From NCBI GenBank assembly GCA_902606585.1, contig CACLGX010000001.1:109364-173363 (forward strand): 64,000 nt of DNA, given 5' to 3'. How positions within the stretch are numbered: the first letter of the stretch is position 1; each line of letters starts with the position of its first letter. The position numbers and the translations under genes are program-made. Positions 19,048 to 29,584 of the stretch are shown in pieces. Source of the DNA: Paracoccaceae bacterium (GTDB taxonomy: Bacteria > Pseudomonadota > Alphaproteobacteria > Rhodobacterales > Rhodobacteraceae). The notes below the pieces were generated by a model that worked only from the letters and a program-made list of their open reading frames with translations, had not been told where the DNA came from and searched no databases.

Positions 19048-20955
19048 ATGTCAAAGCTGTCTCGCAAAGTAAATGCTATTGCAAAAACAGATGAAAATCT
19101 TGTTTTTTTGCCCATAATTAGTTCGCTGTTTACACTTTCTCTAGTCATTTTGCTTGTTGGGGTTGCTTGGGCAGATGAAAAGATAACAAAATCACATGGT
19201 TTTAATTTTTTTGGAGAGTTGAGTTATCAAGAGGATTTTACTCACTTGAACTATGTAAACAAGGACGCACCCAAGGGCGGCGATATTTCCATTTGGAGTA
19301 TGGGAACGTTTGATTCTATGAACCCGTACACAAGAAAAGGACGGTCTGGTGCGCTTGCTTCAGCACCTTTTGAGTCTTTATTAGATGGCACTGCTGATGA
19401 GGTGGGTTCGCTTTATGGTTTGCTTGCTAAGAGCATCGAATACCCGGAAGATCAATCTTGGGTAATCTTCAACATTAGAGAAGAGGCCAAGTTTTCCGAT
19501 GGCACACCTGTTACTGCTGATGATGTAAAATATACTTTTCAGCTGTTTTTAGAACAAGGTTTAGCTAGCTATAAGGCAATTTTGGAACAGATTGTAAAAG
19601 ATACACAAGTCATAAGTCCAAAAAAAATAAAATATTTTTTCACTCCTGATGCATCTAAGCGCGATGCAATACCGATCGTTGGAGGGTTGCCGGTTATGTC
19701 AAAAGCATGGTTTGAGGCTACTGGTGCTAGGCTAGATGAAAGCAGAATGGAAGTTGCAATTGGCTCAGGACCATATGTTATGGAAGATTTCGAGGTGAAC
19801 AAACGTATCACTTATAAACGAAATGAAAACTATTGGGGGCTTGATCTTCCTTTGATGAAAGGAAGATCAAACTTTGATACCATAACAGTTGAATATTTCG
19901 CTGATAGTAGTGCAGCTTTAGAAGGTTTTAAGTCTGGAGAGTATACGATGCGTATAGAAAACGTATCGAAAAACTGGGCGACTGCTTATGACTTTCCCGC
20001 CTTGGATGAAGGAAAAGTTATTAAAAAGACTCTTCCAGACGGCGGGATCGCAACTGGCCAAGCGTTTGTTATGAATCTGAGAAAATCAAAATTTTCAGAT
20101 CCTAAAGTTCGAGAAGCTATAGGTTTGCTTTATAATTTTGAATGGTCAAATGAGTCGCTATTTTTTGGCCAGTATGCTCGTGTAAATTCTTTTTGGGAAA
20201 ACTCTGAGTTGGCTGCGGAAGGTAAGCCTAGCGAGGGAGAATTAGCATTACTAAAACCGTTGGCCGTTGATTTGCCCGCCGGTATTTTGGATGATGAGGT
20301 AGTCACAGCCTCAGTATCAGGCTTGAGGGCTTTAGACCGAAAAAATCTTAGAGCAGCTTCGAATTTACTTGACGATGCTGGTTGGTTGGTTGGTGATGAC
20401 GGGCTTCGTAGAAATTCTAATGGGGAGCTGTTCTCTATTGAAATCATTGAGCGCAGTCCAGCATTTGATAGAGTTATTTTACCGTATATAGATAATCTTC
20501 GGGCGGCAGGTATCGATGCTAAATATGAAAGAATAGACTCGGCACAATTTACTGACCGAAAGCGAAACTATAATTTTGACATGCTTACAACTCAACACCC
20601 AATGTCTCTGGAACCATCTTCCAGTTTGAAACAATATTTTGGTTCTGAAAGTTCAGACGTATCTGTTTTTAATTCTGCAGGTGTAAGCAATCCAGCTATA
20701 GATGCATTAATTGAATATGTGATCAACGCAGAGAATAAAGCGGAGCTGAAAACATCTGTCAAAGCCTTGGACCGAGCGTTGCGATCTCTACGGTTTTGGG
20801 TGCCGCAGTGGTATAATAATACTTACCGGGTCGCATATTGGGATATGTATGAACATCCTGATGAAATACCACCCTTTGACTTAGGTCATCTTGATTTTTG
20901 GTGGTTTAACTCAGAAAAGGCTGACGTACTTAAGTCCTCTGGAGCTTTAAGGTAG
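19048..20955 (+). CDS. yejA: Peptide/microcin C-type ABC transporter substrate-binding protein (YejA-like)
   Basis: Signal peptide; HGFNFFGELSYQEDFTHLNYVNKDAPKGGDISIWSMGTFDSMNPYT; followed by two permeases and a double ATPase. Confidence 0.88.
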   Translation: MSKLSRKVNAIAKTDENLVFLPIISSLFTLSLVILLVGVAWADEKITKSHGFNFFGELSYQEDFTHLNYVNKDAPKGGDISIWSMGTFDSMNPYTRKGRSGALASAPFESLLDGTADEVGSLYGLLAKSIEYPEDQSWVIFNIREEAKFSDGTPVTADDVKYTFQLFLEQGLASYKAILEQIVKDTQVISPKKIKYFFTPDASKRDAIPIVGGLPVMSKAWFEATGARLDESRMEVAIGSGPYVMEDFEVNKRITYKRNENYWGLDLPLMKGRSNFDTITVEYFADSSAALEGFKSGEYTMRIENVSKNWATAYDFPALDEGKVIKKTLPDGGIATGQAFVMNLRKSKFSDPKVREAIGLLYNFEWSNESLFFGQYARVNSFWENSELAAEGKPSEGELALLKPLAVDLPAGILDDEVVTASVSGLRALDRKNLRAASNLLDDAGWLVGDDGLRRNSNGELFSIEIIERSPAFDRVILPYIDNLRAAGIDAKYERIDSAQFTDRKRNYNFDMLTTQHPMSLEPSSSLKQYFGSESSDVSVFNSAGVSNPAIDALIEYVINAENKAELKTSVKALDRALRSLRFWVPQWYNNTYRVAYWDMYEHPDEIPPFDLGHLDFWWFNSEKADVLKSSGALR

Positions 20956-20958
20956 TTT

Positions 20959-22035
20959 ATGGGCGCATACATTATTCGCCGACTTTTATTAGTATTTCCA
21001 ACGCTTCTGGGAATTCTTATAATTAATTTTACACTTGTGCAATTTGTTCCAGGCGGACCAGTAGAACAAATTTTGGCTCAAATTGAAGGTGAGGGCGATG
21101 TTTTTGAAGCTTTTTCTGGGGGAAGCAGGGAAGTAGGCAATAATAATGATGGATCCTATGCCGGAGCCCGAGGTTTGCCTGATGATTTTATTAAAGAGCT
21201 TGAAAAGGAGTTTGGTTTTGATAAGCCCCCACTCGAGCGCTTTTTGAATATGCTATGGGATTATATGCGATTTGACTTTGGTGAAAGCTATTTTCGCTCA
21301 ATTAGTGTAGTCGACTTGGTTATAGAGAAAATGCCCGTCTCAATTACTTTGGGTTTGTGGTCAACTCTTTTAGCTTACCTGGTTTCCATACCTTTAGGCA
21401 TTAAAAAGGCGGTTACGGATGGCAGTGATTTTGATACTTGGACTAGCGGAGTAATTATACTTGCATATGCTATCCCGGGTTTTTTGTTTGCAATATTGCT
21501 ATTGGTTCTTTTTGCTGGTGGTTCTTATTATCAGATTTTTCCACTACGTGGGCTGACTTCAGAAAATTTTGAAAACCTGTCTTTCTTTGGAAAAATTAAA
21601 GACTATCTATGGCATATAACTTTACCGGTTCTCGCGTCATCTATATCTGGATTTGCTACTCTTACATTGCTTACTAAAAACAGTTTTCTTGATGAAATTC
21701 AAAAGCAATACGTGATCACAGCAAGGTCAAAAGGTTTAAAAGAAAAACAAATTCTTTATGGTCATGTTTTTAGAAATGCAATGCTGATTGTGATAGCAGG
21801 GTTTCCAGCAGTTTTTATAGGCGTCTTTTTTGGAGGCAGTTTAATAATTGAAACGATCTTCTCTCTGGATGGTCTTGGGCGTATGGGTTTTGAGGCCGCA
21901 GTTGCGCGCGATTACCCAGTAATCTTTGGGACACTTTTTGTATTTGGGCTCATTGGGCTCGTAGTCGGAATATTATCTGATCTGATGTACGTTTTTATTG
22001 ATCCCAGAATTGATTTCGAAGGAAGACAGGGCTGA
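20959..22035 (+). CDS. yejB: ABC transporter permease YejB-like
   Basis: [40 protein letters not shown]_transp_1-like [29 protein letters not shown]. Confidence 0.9.
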   Translation: MGAYIIRRLLLVFPTLLGILIINFTLVQFVPGGPVEQILAQIEGEGDVFEAFSGGSREVGNNNDGSYAGARGLPDDFIKELEKEFGFDKPPLERFLNMLWDYMRFDFGESYFRSISVVDLVIEKMPVSITLGLWSTLLAYLVSIPLGIKKAVTDGSDFDTWTSGVIILAYAIPGFLFAILLLVLFAGGSYYQIFPLRGLTSENFENLSFFGKIKDYLWHITLPVLASSISGFATLTLLTKNSFLDEIQKQYVITARSKGLKEKQILYGHVFRNAMLIVIAGFPAVFIGVFFGGSLIIETIFSLDGLGRMGFEAAVARDYPVIFGTLFVFGLIGLVVGILSDLMYVFIDPRIDFEGRQG

Positions 22036-23147
22036 TGCAGATTTCTGCTCTTAATAAGCGCAGGTGGCGTAATTTTAGAGCGAATAAACGTGCTTACTGG
22101 TCCTTAGTTATATTTAGCATCTGTTTTTTTATTTCACTTATTGCTGAGCTAATAGCAAATGACAAACCTATTCTTGTAAAGTATCGAGGTGAGTATTTTT
22201 TTCCTATTGCAAACTTTTACCCTGAAACGACTTTTGGGGGAGATTTCAAAACGGAGGCAGTTTATAGAGATCCTGAAGTTCAGTGTCTCATTATATCAGG
22301 TGGGTTGGAGGATTGTTTTGAATCTCCAGAAGAAATTATGGAGGCAATCTTAGACGCATCTTTTGATTTGAACACACCTTCCTTTAAACAAGGTTATTCT
22401 TTATGGCCAATTATCCCATATTCATACGATACCCCAGTCGATCGTCCGGGCGCAGCTCCATTGCCCCCAAATAGTAAAAATATTCTTGGGACAGATGATA
22501 CCAAGCGAGATGTCCTAGCTCGGGTAATTTATGGGTTTAGGCTCTCGATTGTTTTCACAATTATAGTCACAAGTTTAGCTAGCTTAATTGGTATCATTGC
22601 AGGAGCCGTTCAGGGGTATTTTGGTGGAAGAACTGATTTGCTTTTTCAGAGATTTATTGAAATTTGGTCTGGTGTGCCATCGTTATATATAATCATAATC
22701 ATGTTTGCGATCCTTGGACGAAGTTTTTGGTTGCTTGTATTTTTGTCAGTTCTATTTGGCTGGATGGGTTTAGTGGGAGTTGTAAGAGCAGAATTCTTGC
22801 GTGCCAGAAACTTAGAATATGTTCGAGCAGCAAAAGCGTTAGGTGTTTCAAATTTGAAAATTATGTTTAAGCACATGCTACCAAACGCGATGGTGGCCAC
22901 TCTTACTATGCTGCCGTTTATTGTGACCGGGACCATTGCTAGTCTTGCAGCCTTGGACTTTTTAGGATTCGGTCTGCCATCTTCTGCGCCGTCATTAGGA
23001 GAGCTTACGCTACAGGCAAAACAAAACATTCAAGCACCGTGGCTTAGCTTCACTGCATTTTTTACTTTTGCAATAATGTTGGCCCTTTTAGTTTTTATTT
23101 TTGAAGGTGTGAGAGATGCGTTCGATCCCAGGAAGACCTTTAAATGA
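22035..23147 (+). CDS. yejE: ABC transporter permease YejE-like
   Basis: NILGTDDTKRDVLARVIYGFRLS; EYVRAAKALGVSNLKIMFKHMLPNAM; overlaps yejB and yejF ends. Confidence 0.9.
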   Translation: MQISALNKRRWRNFRANKRAYWSLVIFSICFFISLIAELIANDKPILVKYRGEYFFPIANFYPETTFGGDFKTEAVYRDPEVQCLIISGGLEDCFESPEEIMEAILDASFDLNTPSFKQGYSLWPIIPYSYDTPVDRPGAAPLPPNSKNILGTDDTKRDVLARVIYGFRLSIVFTIIVTSLASLIGIIAGAVQGYFGGRTDLLFQRFIEIWSGVPSLYIIIIMFAILGRSFWLLVFLSVLFGWMGLVGVVRAEFLRARNLEYVRAAKALGVSNLKIMFKHMLPNAMVATLTMLPFIVTGTIASLAALDFLGFGLPSSAPSLGELTLQAKQNIQAPWLSFTAFFTFAIMLALLVFIFEGVRDAFDPRKTFK

Positions 23148-24727
23148 AACCTATTTTTAGTGTGAAGGATCTAAACATTAGTTTCTTACAAGATGGAGCA
23201 CGTGTCGAGGCAGTTAACAGCGTCTCGTTTCAGGTTAATAAAGGAGAAACTGTTGCTTTGGTTGGAGAAAGTGGGTCGGGAAAGTCAGTAACTGCACTAA
23301 GTACTGCTGCTTTATTGGGAAATGCTGCTTCAGTTGATGGTGAAATAAATATTGATGGGAATTCAGTTGACCCAAAGGATGAGCGGGCTCTGCAGAAATT
23401 GAGAGGAAGTCAGGTTAGCTTTATATTCCAAGAACCGATGACATCACTCAATCCATTGCATACCATCGAACGGCAGCTTTCAGAAACAATATCGTTACAT
23501 CAAAACTTGAATAAAGAAAAATTACGAGAAAATTGCATAAATCTTTTAGAAAAGGTGGGAATAAGAGACATTGAGTTTAGGCTAAACGCTTATCCGCATC
23601 AATTGTCTGGAGGTCAACGGCAGCGTGTTATGATCGCGATGGCAATAGCAAATCGCCCTAAAATTTTGATAGCAGACGAGCCTACGACGGCATTAGATGT
23701 AACAATTCAAGCCCAAATTTTAGATCTTTTAGCAAATTTAAAAAAAGAATTTGGAATGTCGATGCTTTTCATCACACACGATCTTAACATAGTTAGGCAA
23801 ATAGCTGACCGAGTTTGTGTAATGAATGCTGGAAAGATAGTTGAGCAAGGGGGTACTGATATTGTTTTTGAAAAGCCCAAGAATGAGTATACAAAAAAAC
23901 TTTTGAAGGCAGTATGTTCTTCAGGCCCAAAATCAGTCTCCGCAGACTCTAAGATAATTTTGGGAGCTCAAGATACCAAGGTGTGGTTTCCTGTTCATAA
24001 GGGTTTCTTGAAGCGGACAGTAGGCCATATTAAAGCGCTAAACTCGGCTACTTTTGATGTAAGAATGGGTGAAACATTAGGAATAGTAGGTGAAAGTGGT
24101 TCGGGGAAATCAACTATTGCTCTAGCCCTTATGAGATTAATTGATTTCGAGGGTGAAATTATCTTTGATGGTAAAGACATTGGTTCGTTAAAAACAAGAG
24201 AATTAAGGCGAATGCGATCTGATATGCAAATCGTATTTCAAGACCCTTTTGGTTCACTATCACCCCGTATGACTTGTGCCCAGATAATATCTGAGGGTTT
24301 GGAGGTCCATCAATCAGAAAGTTTTGATGATGCCCAACTTTTAGTAGAAGATGCTATGCAAGAGGTTGGTTTGGACCCAGCGTTTAAACATCGTTACCCC
24401 CATGAATTCTCTGGAGGCCAAAGACAAAGGATCGCTATTGCCCGGGCCATGGTGCTAAAGCCAAAATTAGTTATTTTGGATGAACCTACGTCGGCTCTAG
24501 ATAGAACCGTACAATTTCAAATAGTAAAGCTATTGAAGCAACTTCAAGAAAAGTATGGATTAGCTTACATATTTATCAGTCATGATCTTGCTGTTATTCG
24601 GGCTATGTCACATCGGATTCTTGTAATGAAACAAGGAGATATAGTTGAGAGTGGCTATACTGATAAAATTTTCCAGGATCCAAAGGAAGCTTATACCCGC
24701 GATCTTTTAATGGCGGCAAATAGTTAG
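23144..24727 (+). CDS. yejF: ABC transporter ATP-binding protein with two ATPase domains, YejF-like
   Basis: Two Walker A (GESGSGKSVTA, GESGSGKSTIA) and two LSGGQRQR/FSGGQRQR signatures. Confidence 0.93.
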   Translation: MKPIFSVKDLNISFLQDGARVEAVNSVSFQVNKGETVALVGESGSGKSVTALSTAALLGNAASVDGEINIDGNSVDPKDERALQKLRGSQVSFIFQEPMTSLNPLHTIERQLSETISLHQNLNKEKLRENCINLLEKVGIRDIEFRLNAYPHQLSGGQRQRVMIAMAIANRPKILIADEPTTALDVTIQAQILDLLANLKKEFGMSMLFITHDLNIVRQIADRVCVMNAGKIVEQGGTDIVFEKPKNEYTKKLLKAVCSSGPKSVSADSKIILGAQDTKVWFPVHKGFLKRTVGHIKALNSATFDVRMGETLGIVGESGSGKSTIALALMRLIDFEGEIIFDGKDIGSLKTRELRRMRSDMQIVFQDPFGSLSPRMTCAQIISEGLEVHQSESFDDAQLLVEDAMQEVGLDPAFKHRYPHEFSGGQRQRIAIARAMVLKPKLVILDEPTSALDRTVQFQIVKLLKQLQEKYGLAYIFISHDLAVIRAMSHRILVMKQGDIVESGYTDKIFQDPKEAYTRDLLMAANS

Positions 24728-26097
24728 CCGGGCGAAATAATATTACAACTAATGTTTCTATTTCTAAGGCGTTTACAGGCTTGTCCTGCCTTATTTTCTG
24801 AGAGGCCAAGAAAAGTAGCTCTAAACCCATATTTATTTTTAACTACTTTTCTCAATGAACCCTCCAATGATATCATTTCTGACAAAGCTGTTTTTATAAG
24901 TATTTTGTCAGCGGTAAATCGATTTGAGTAAGTGCCAATATCAATGCCCCAATCTTTTTGTCCAGAAGAAGTAAGGCGACTAATCGTCCTTGGGTAATCA
25001 ACTGCTTCGGTATTATATTCAGGGCCAGGCTCGGGAGTATATGATATCTTTGTATATACCTCTGATGTCTGATCCACTAATTTACCTGCTATCTGAGCTT
25101 GTTTTAAAGCAGATATGATATCAGATCTGTATTCGTTGGTTGCAATCAAGATGCCGTTTTCATTGTTTTCTGGCCGGATTTTGGGACGTAAACTTTTGGA
25201 TATACTTTTTACTGGAGACGCTTTTGTTATCGCAATATAAGAAGGAGGTTCCGGTTTTTGAATTTTGACGTTTCTTGGGGCTTTCTTGAACCCAAGATCC
25301 ATAAGTTTCGCCACTTGCGCATTTCTGGTAGTTGTACTTCTTCCTCCAAAAACCGTGGTGATTATTCTTTCACCATTTCGATTAGCAGATGCAACCAGAT
25401 TGTAACCAGCCGCTCGCGTGTACCCGGTTTTTATACCATCTGCTCCTTGGTAGTGGTTTAAAAATCTTCGGTTAGTATTGCGAACATTAGTTGATCCAGC
25501 TGACGTAGTTTTGCGCGCAAATAAGTTATAATAATCAGGAAAGTCATAAAATAAGTGACGACCTAAGATTGTCATATCTCGCGCTGTAGATAGGTGTCCA
25601 GACTCTGTTAGACCGTGGGCATTTTTAAATGTAGTGCGGTTCATTCCCATTGCTTTGGCGGTTCTATTCATCCTTCGTGCGAATGCTGCTTCCGAACCTT
25701 CAATAGCCTCACCTAATGCTGTTGCAGCGTCATTTGCAGATTTAACAGCTGCGGCTCTTATTAAATAACGCAATCTTACTTTTTGCCCGGATCTCAAACC
25801 AAGTTTAGAGGGAGGTTCAGAAGCTGCATGGCGTGATATCTTCACTTTTTTATCCAGAGATATTTCACCGTTTTCTACGGCCTGAAATACGACATATAAG
25901 GTCATCATTTTTGTCAAAGAAGCTGGGTGCAATCGCTTATTAGCATTCTCTGAATGCAAAATTTTACCATTCCGTGCATCCATTACCATGGCGGCATACT
26001 TTTGGTTCGCCATCAACACCATTGGTGCGGTTACACAGAACAAAAAAGATAGTAATACAGCACCGACACGCGCCGGCGAAACTTGCCTTCGTCTCAA
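24724..26097 (-). CDS. D-alanyl-D-alanine carboxypeptidase (S11) with C-terminal SPOR-like region
   Basis: HPASLTKMMTLYVVF (SxxK), KSANDAATALGEAI (SxN), DGIKTGYTRAAGYNLV (KTG). Confidence 0.92.
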   Translation of the reverse strand: MRRRQVSPARVGAVLLSFLFCVTAPMVLMANQKYAAMVMDARNGKILHSENANKRLHPASLTKMMTLYVVFQAVENGEISLDKKVKISRHAASEPPSKLGLRSGQKVRLRYLIRAAAVKSANDAATALGEAIEGSEAAFARRMNRTAKAMGMNRTTFKNAHGLTESGHLSTARDMTILGRHLFYDFPDYYNLFARKTTSAGSTNVRNTNRRFLNHYQGADGIKTGYTRAAGYNLVASANRNGERIITTVFGGRSTTTRNAQVAKLMDLGFKKAPRNVKIQKPEPPSYIAITKASPVKSISKSLRPKIRPENNENGILIATNEYRSDIISALKQAQIAGKLVDQTSEVYTKISYTPEPGPEYNTEAVDYPRTISRLTSSGQKDWGIDIGTYSNRFTADKILIKTALSEMISLEGSLRKVVKNKYGFRATFLGLSENKAGQACKRLRNRNISCNIISPG

Positions 26098-26353
26098 ACT
26101 ATTTTCCTTTACTGCCTCGGTTAACCTCTACGGGCCTTTAAAAGCTATCTAACAATATTAGAATAACTTCGTCAAATAAACCATTATATTTTAATGATTT
26201 TTTTCTTTTTTATACTATATGTTGTAGGTGTATAATTAATAGACACAAGATATAATAAGACTAAAAGTTAATTGAGGTAATATTTTACTCCCTTTTCTAT
26301 GGAGAATTTGTGTTTATATATAGACTTAAGAAAAAAAAACCTAAATTTGAGTA

Positions 26354-26695
26354 ATGAACATTTTATCGCAACAAATAATATCTGAAAACGAAGAGGGTGA
26401 TGAAGACCAAGAGCTGTTGGTCAAAACCAAGCCAAAAACAAAAAGGCCACCTCTTTATAAAGTATTATTAATAAATGATGATTACACTCCCATGGAGTTC
26501 GTAGTCATGATTTTGGAAAAATTTTTCGGCCTTACTCATGCACAAGCATTTGATATCATGATTACAGTCCACAAAAAGGGTTTAGCAGTCGTTGGTGTTT
26601 TCAGTTATGAAGTAGCTGAGACAAAGGTAGCCCAGGTAATGGATTGTGCTAGACAACATCAGCACCCTTTGCAATGTACAATGGAAAAAGAGTAA
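26354..26695 (+). CDS. clpS: ATP-dependent Clp protease adaptor ClpS
   Basis: [61 protein letters not shown]. Confidence 0.97.
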   Translation: MNILSQQIISENEEGDEDQELLVKTKPKTKRPPLYKVLLINDDYTPMEFVVMILEKFFGLTHAQAFDIMITVHKKGLAVVGVFSYEVAETKVAQVMDCARQHQHPLQCTMEKE

Positions 26696-26731
26696 TACCT
26701 CTTCAGTAATATTTGTTGAAAAATTTTAATT

Positions 26732-27718
26732 ATGTTTCCTGAACGCATAAAATTCGTACAGCGCAAATTTGGTCCTTTATTCTCCCAGGATAATGCGATG
26801 ATTTTTTTCAACCCCGAAACGCCATCTCACTGTTTGTCTCTTTCTTTGGATAAGTTGGTTGCATATCAAACATTTTTTCCTGTTGTTGATCAACTCGAAA
26901 GAGCAGGAATAAAATGTGTTCAAAGTATATCTCAGCAGAAATTTAATTTGGCAATAATTTCAATTCCAAACTCAAAAAAGCTAGCTAGGCACTTAATCTA
27001 TTTGGCAACGAAAGCTGTTCCTGAAGGTTTAATTATTGTGGATGGTGATAAAAGTTATGGAATTGAGTCAATGATACGCGATCTTAAAAAACGTACAAAA
27101 ATTACAAACTTTATCTCTAAGGCACATGGCAAAACTGCATGGTTTGAAACACCTGCTGATTTGGAAATGTATAAAGACATTCCACTAAAGGTTGAGGATG
27201 GTTTTAAAACACGAGCTGGCGTTTTTTCTTCTGACGGAGTCGACCCAGCTTCTAAATTACTGGCACAACTTCTACCTCGAGATTTAACAGGCGTTGGCGC
27301 TGATTTAGGGGCAGGGTGGGGCTATTTAAGCGTCAAAGTTCTTGAAACAAATAGTATTAGCGAATTACATTTTATAGAGGCTGATTTTACTGCTATAAAT
27401 CTAGCTAAAAATAATTTGAATGATCAAAGAGTGAAGTTTTATTGGTGTGATGCGTTAACGTGGAAGGCCCCCAAACTTTTAGATTTTATAATCATGAACC
27501 CGCCATTCCACCATTTAGGTCGAGCAATACCGACACTTGGGATAGATTTTATAAAAGTCGCCTCGCGTAACTTAAAAAAATCTGGTACTCTTTGGATGGT
27601 TGCCAACAGACACCTACCATATGAGGATGCAATTAAACGTCATTTTTCTTCATTTTCGGAACTTTCAGGATCAAAAAAATTTAAAGTGATACGAGCAGAA
27701 AACCCAATAAATTTTTAG
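26732..27718 (+). CDS. RsmC-like class I SAM methyltransferase
   Basis: GVFSSDGVDPASKLLAQLLP...GVGADLGAGWGYLSVKV...IIMNPPFHH. Confidence 0.82.
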   Translation: MFPERIKFVQRKFGPLFSQDNAMIFFNPETPSHCLSLSLDKLVAYQTFFPVVDQLERAGIKCVQSISQQKFNLAIISIPNSKKLARHLIYLATKAVPEGLIIVDGDKSYGIESMIRDLKKRTKITNFISKAHGKTAWFETPADLEMYKDIPLKVEDGFKTRAGVFSSDGVDPASKLLAQLLPRDLTGVGADLGAGWGYLSVKVLETNSISELHFIEADFTAINLAKNNLNDQRVKFYWCDALTWKAPKLLDFIIMNPPFHHLGRAIPTLGIDFIKVASRNLKKSGTLWMVANRHLPYEDAIKRHFSSFSELSGSKKFKVIRAENPINF

Positions 27719-27736
27719 CTTTTAGGAAACCACAAC

Positions 27737-28537
27737 ATGTCTTTTTCAATTGATGGAAAAACCGTTATCGTAACAGGGGCGGCAAATGGGATTGGAGCGG
27801 CGCTAGCCCGTCATTTTGCTGAAAACAGTGCTAACGTTATGTGTGCCGATATAGATGAAAAAGCTTTAAAAAAAGACTTAGGTGAAAGTGCTGACGATAG
27901 TAATGTTAGATACTTTGCTGGTGATTTGCGCGAAAAATTAACTTTAGCAAACCTTCTTTCTGCAACGGTAGATGCATTTGACCGAGTGGATGTCCTAGTT
28001 AACGCCTCTCGTCAGGTGGCAACTACAGATCCATTGGATATGGAAGATGAAACAGTAGAAAAATTACTACAGCAAAACTTAATGACCTCACTAAGATTAT
28101 CACAAATGGTCGCAAAGCGAATGATAAAACAAGATGACGAGCAGGACCATGAGTTTGCGGGTACAATTATAAATTTGTCTTCTATTGCAGCTCGATTGAC
28201 ACAGCCCGAACTTCTTGCTTATTCAGTTTCAACTGCGGCATTAGAGCAAATGACAAGGTCAATGGCTGTAGCACTTGCTAAGCATCGTATAAGAGTGAAT
28301 GCAGTATCGTTTGGTTCTGTTATGTCAGCGAGTTTACAGGACAATTTAAGGGAAAACCCTGATTTTAGGAAAGAAATCGAAGCTCATACTCCCGCCGGAA
28401 GAATTGCTCCTGCTTCCGATGTGGTTGAAGCGGTACATTTTCTAGCCTCTAACGCAGCAGGGTTTATTACTGGCCAGGTTATTAATGCTGATGGGGGGCG
28501 AAGCTTAATTGACCCCGTTCCCATTGCTGCTCATTAA
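27737..28537 (+). CDS. SDR-family oxidoreductase
   Basis: TVIVTGAANGIGAALARHFAE; NLSSIAARLTQPELLAYSVSTAALEQMTRS. Confidence 0.9.
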   Translation: MSFSIDGKTVIVTGAANGIGAALARHFAENSANVMCADIDEKALKKDLGESADDSNVRYFAGDLREKLTLANLLSATVDAFDRVDVLVNASRQVATTDPLDMEDETVEKLLQQNLMTSLRLSQMVAKRMIKQDDEQDHEFAGTIINLSSIAARLTQPELLAYSVSTAALEQMTRSMAVALAKHRIRVNAVSFGSVMSASLQDNLRENPDFRKEIEAHTPAGRIAPASDVVEAVHFLASNAAGFITGQVINADGGRSLIDPVPIAAH

Positions 28538-28594
28538 CTTTTAAGTGGTTTATATTTCTTGCTGTTCCATTGACACTTTATAACTTCATAGCCA

Positions 28595-29512
28595 ATGTTC
28601 AGGAGGAATTTAGGAAATTTTCTATCAATGTTTGAAACTCAAAAGTCACTAGCTAGTAGTTGGTTTAAATCTCTTAGAGACGAAATTGTTAGTGCATTTA
28701 AACAAATCGAAATAGACCATTTATCCGGCCCATTTTCAGATGAAGCACCAGGTATCTTTGAAGTCAAAGAAACTGAGCGTACTGCTGACGATGGTAGTGA
28801 TGCTGGCGGTGGAATAATGAGCGTGATGCGAAATGGTCGTGTTTTTGAAAAAGTGGGCGTAAACGTATCCACAGTTTATGGAAATTTAGGACCTGAGGCT
28901 CAAAGAGCGATGGTTGCAAGAAAAGACATACCCGGAATAAAAGAAGATCCAAGGTTTTGGGCTAGTGGTATTAGCTTAGTAGCCCACATGCAAAATCCTC
29001 AGTGTCCAGCTGTTCATATGAATACAAGAATGTTTTGGACCCCATACGCCTGGTGGTTTGGTGGCGGATCTGATCTCAATCCTTGTTTAGAGTTTGAAGA
29101 GGACACGGAACATTTTCATAAAACGCTGCAAAAATTTGTAGAACCTCATGGTCCTGGTTTGTATTCCGAATTGAAATCTTGGGCTGATGAATATTTCTTC
29201 ATTCCTCACAGGCACCGGGCCAGAGGCGTAGGAGGGATCTTCATGGATGACCGCTGTACCGGAGATTGGGAAGCCGACTTTAAATTGACTAAAGACATTG
29301 GAAAAGCATTCCTGCCTGCATATCTTCCTCTTATTGAGAAGCGCAAAAACGAAAGTTTCTCAGATGTTGATAAAGAAAAGCAGTTGGCCCATCGCGGTTT
29401 ATATGCTGAGTATAATCTAGTTTATGACCGTGGAACAAAATTTGGATTAACAACTGGTCATGACGCAGATGCCGTGTTAATGAGTTTACCCCCAGTGGCT
29501 AAATGGCATTGA
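28595..29512 (+). CDS. hemF: Coproporphyrinogen III oxidase, oxygen-dependent
   Basis: GVNVSTVYGNL...HMNTRMFWTPYAWWFGGGSDLNPCL...HRGLYAEYNLVYDRGTKFGL. Probable start at 28628. Confidence 0.96.
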   Translation: MFRRNLGNFLSMFETQKSLASSWFKSLRDEIVSAFKQIEIDHLSGPFSDEAPGIFEVKETERTADDGSDAGGGIMSVMRNGRVFEKVGVNVSTVYGNLGPEAQRAMVARKDIPGIKEDPRFWASGISLVAHMQNPQCPAVHMNTRMFWTPYAWWFGGGSDLNPCLEFEEDTEHFHKTLQKFVEPHGPGLYSELKSWADEYFFIPHRHRARGVGGIFMDDRCTGDWEADFKLTKDIGKAFLPAYLPLIEKRKNESFSDVDKEKQLAHRGLYAEYNLVYDRGTKFGLTTGHDADAVLMSLPPVAKWH

Positions 29513-29584
29513 GCTTTAAAATGCCAATTTTGTTTATTTGATTTAAAACTGATACAAGTTTAGTAAGTAGTTTATACTTTATCT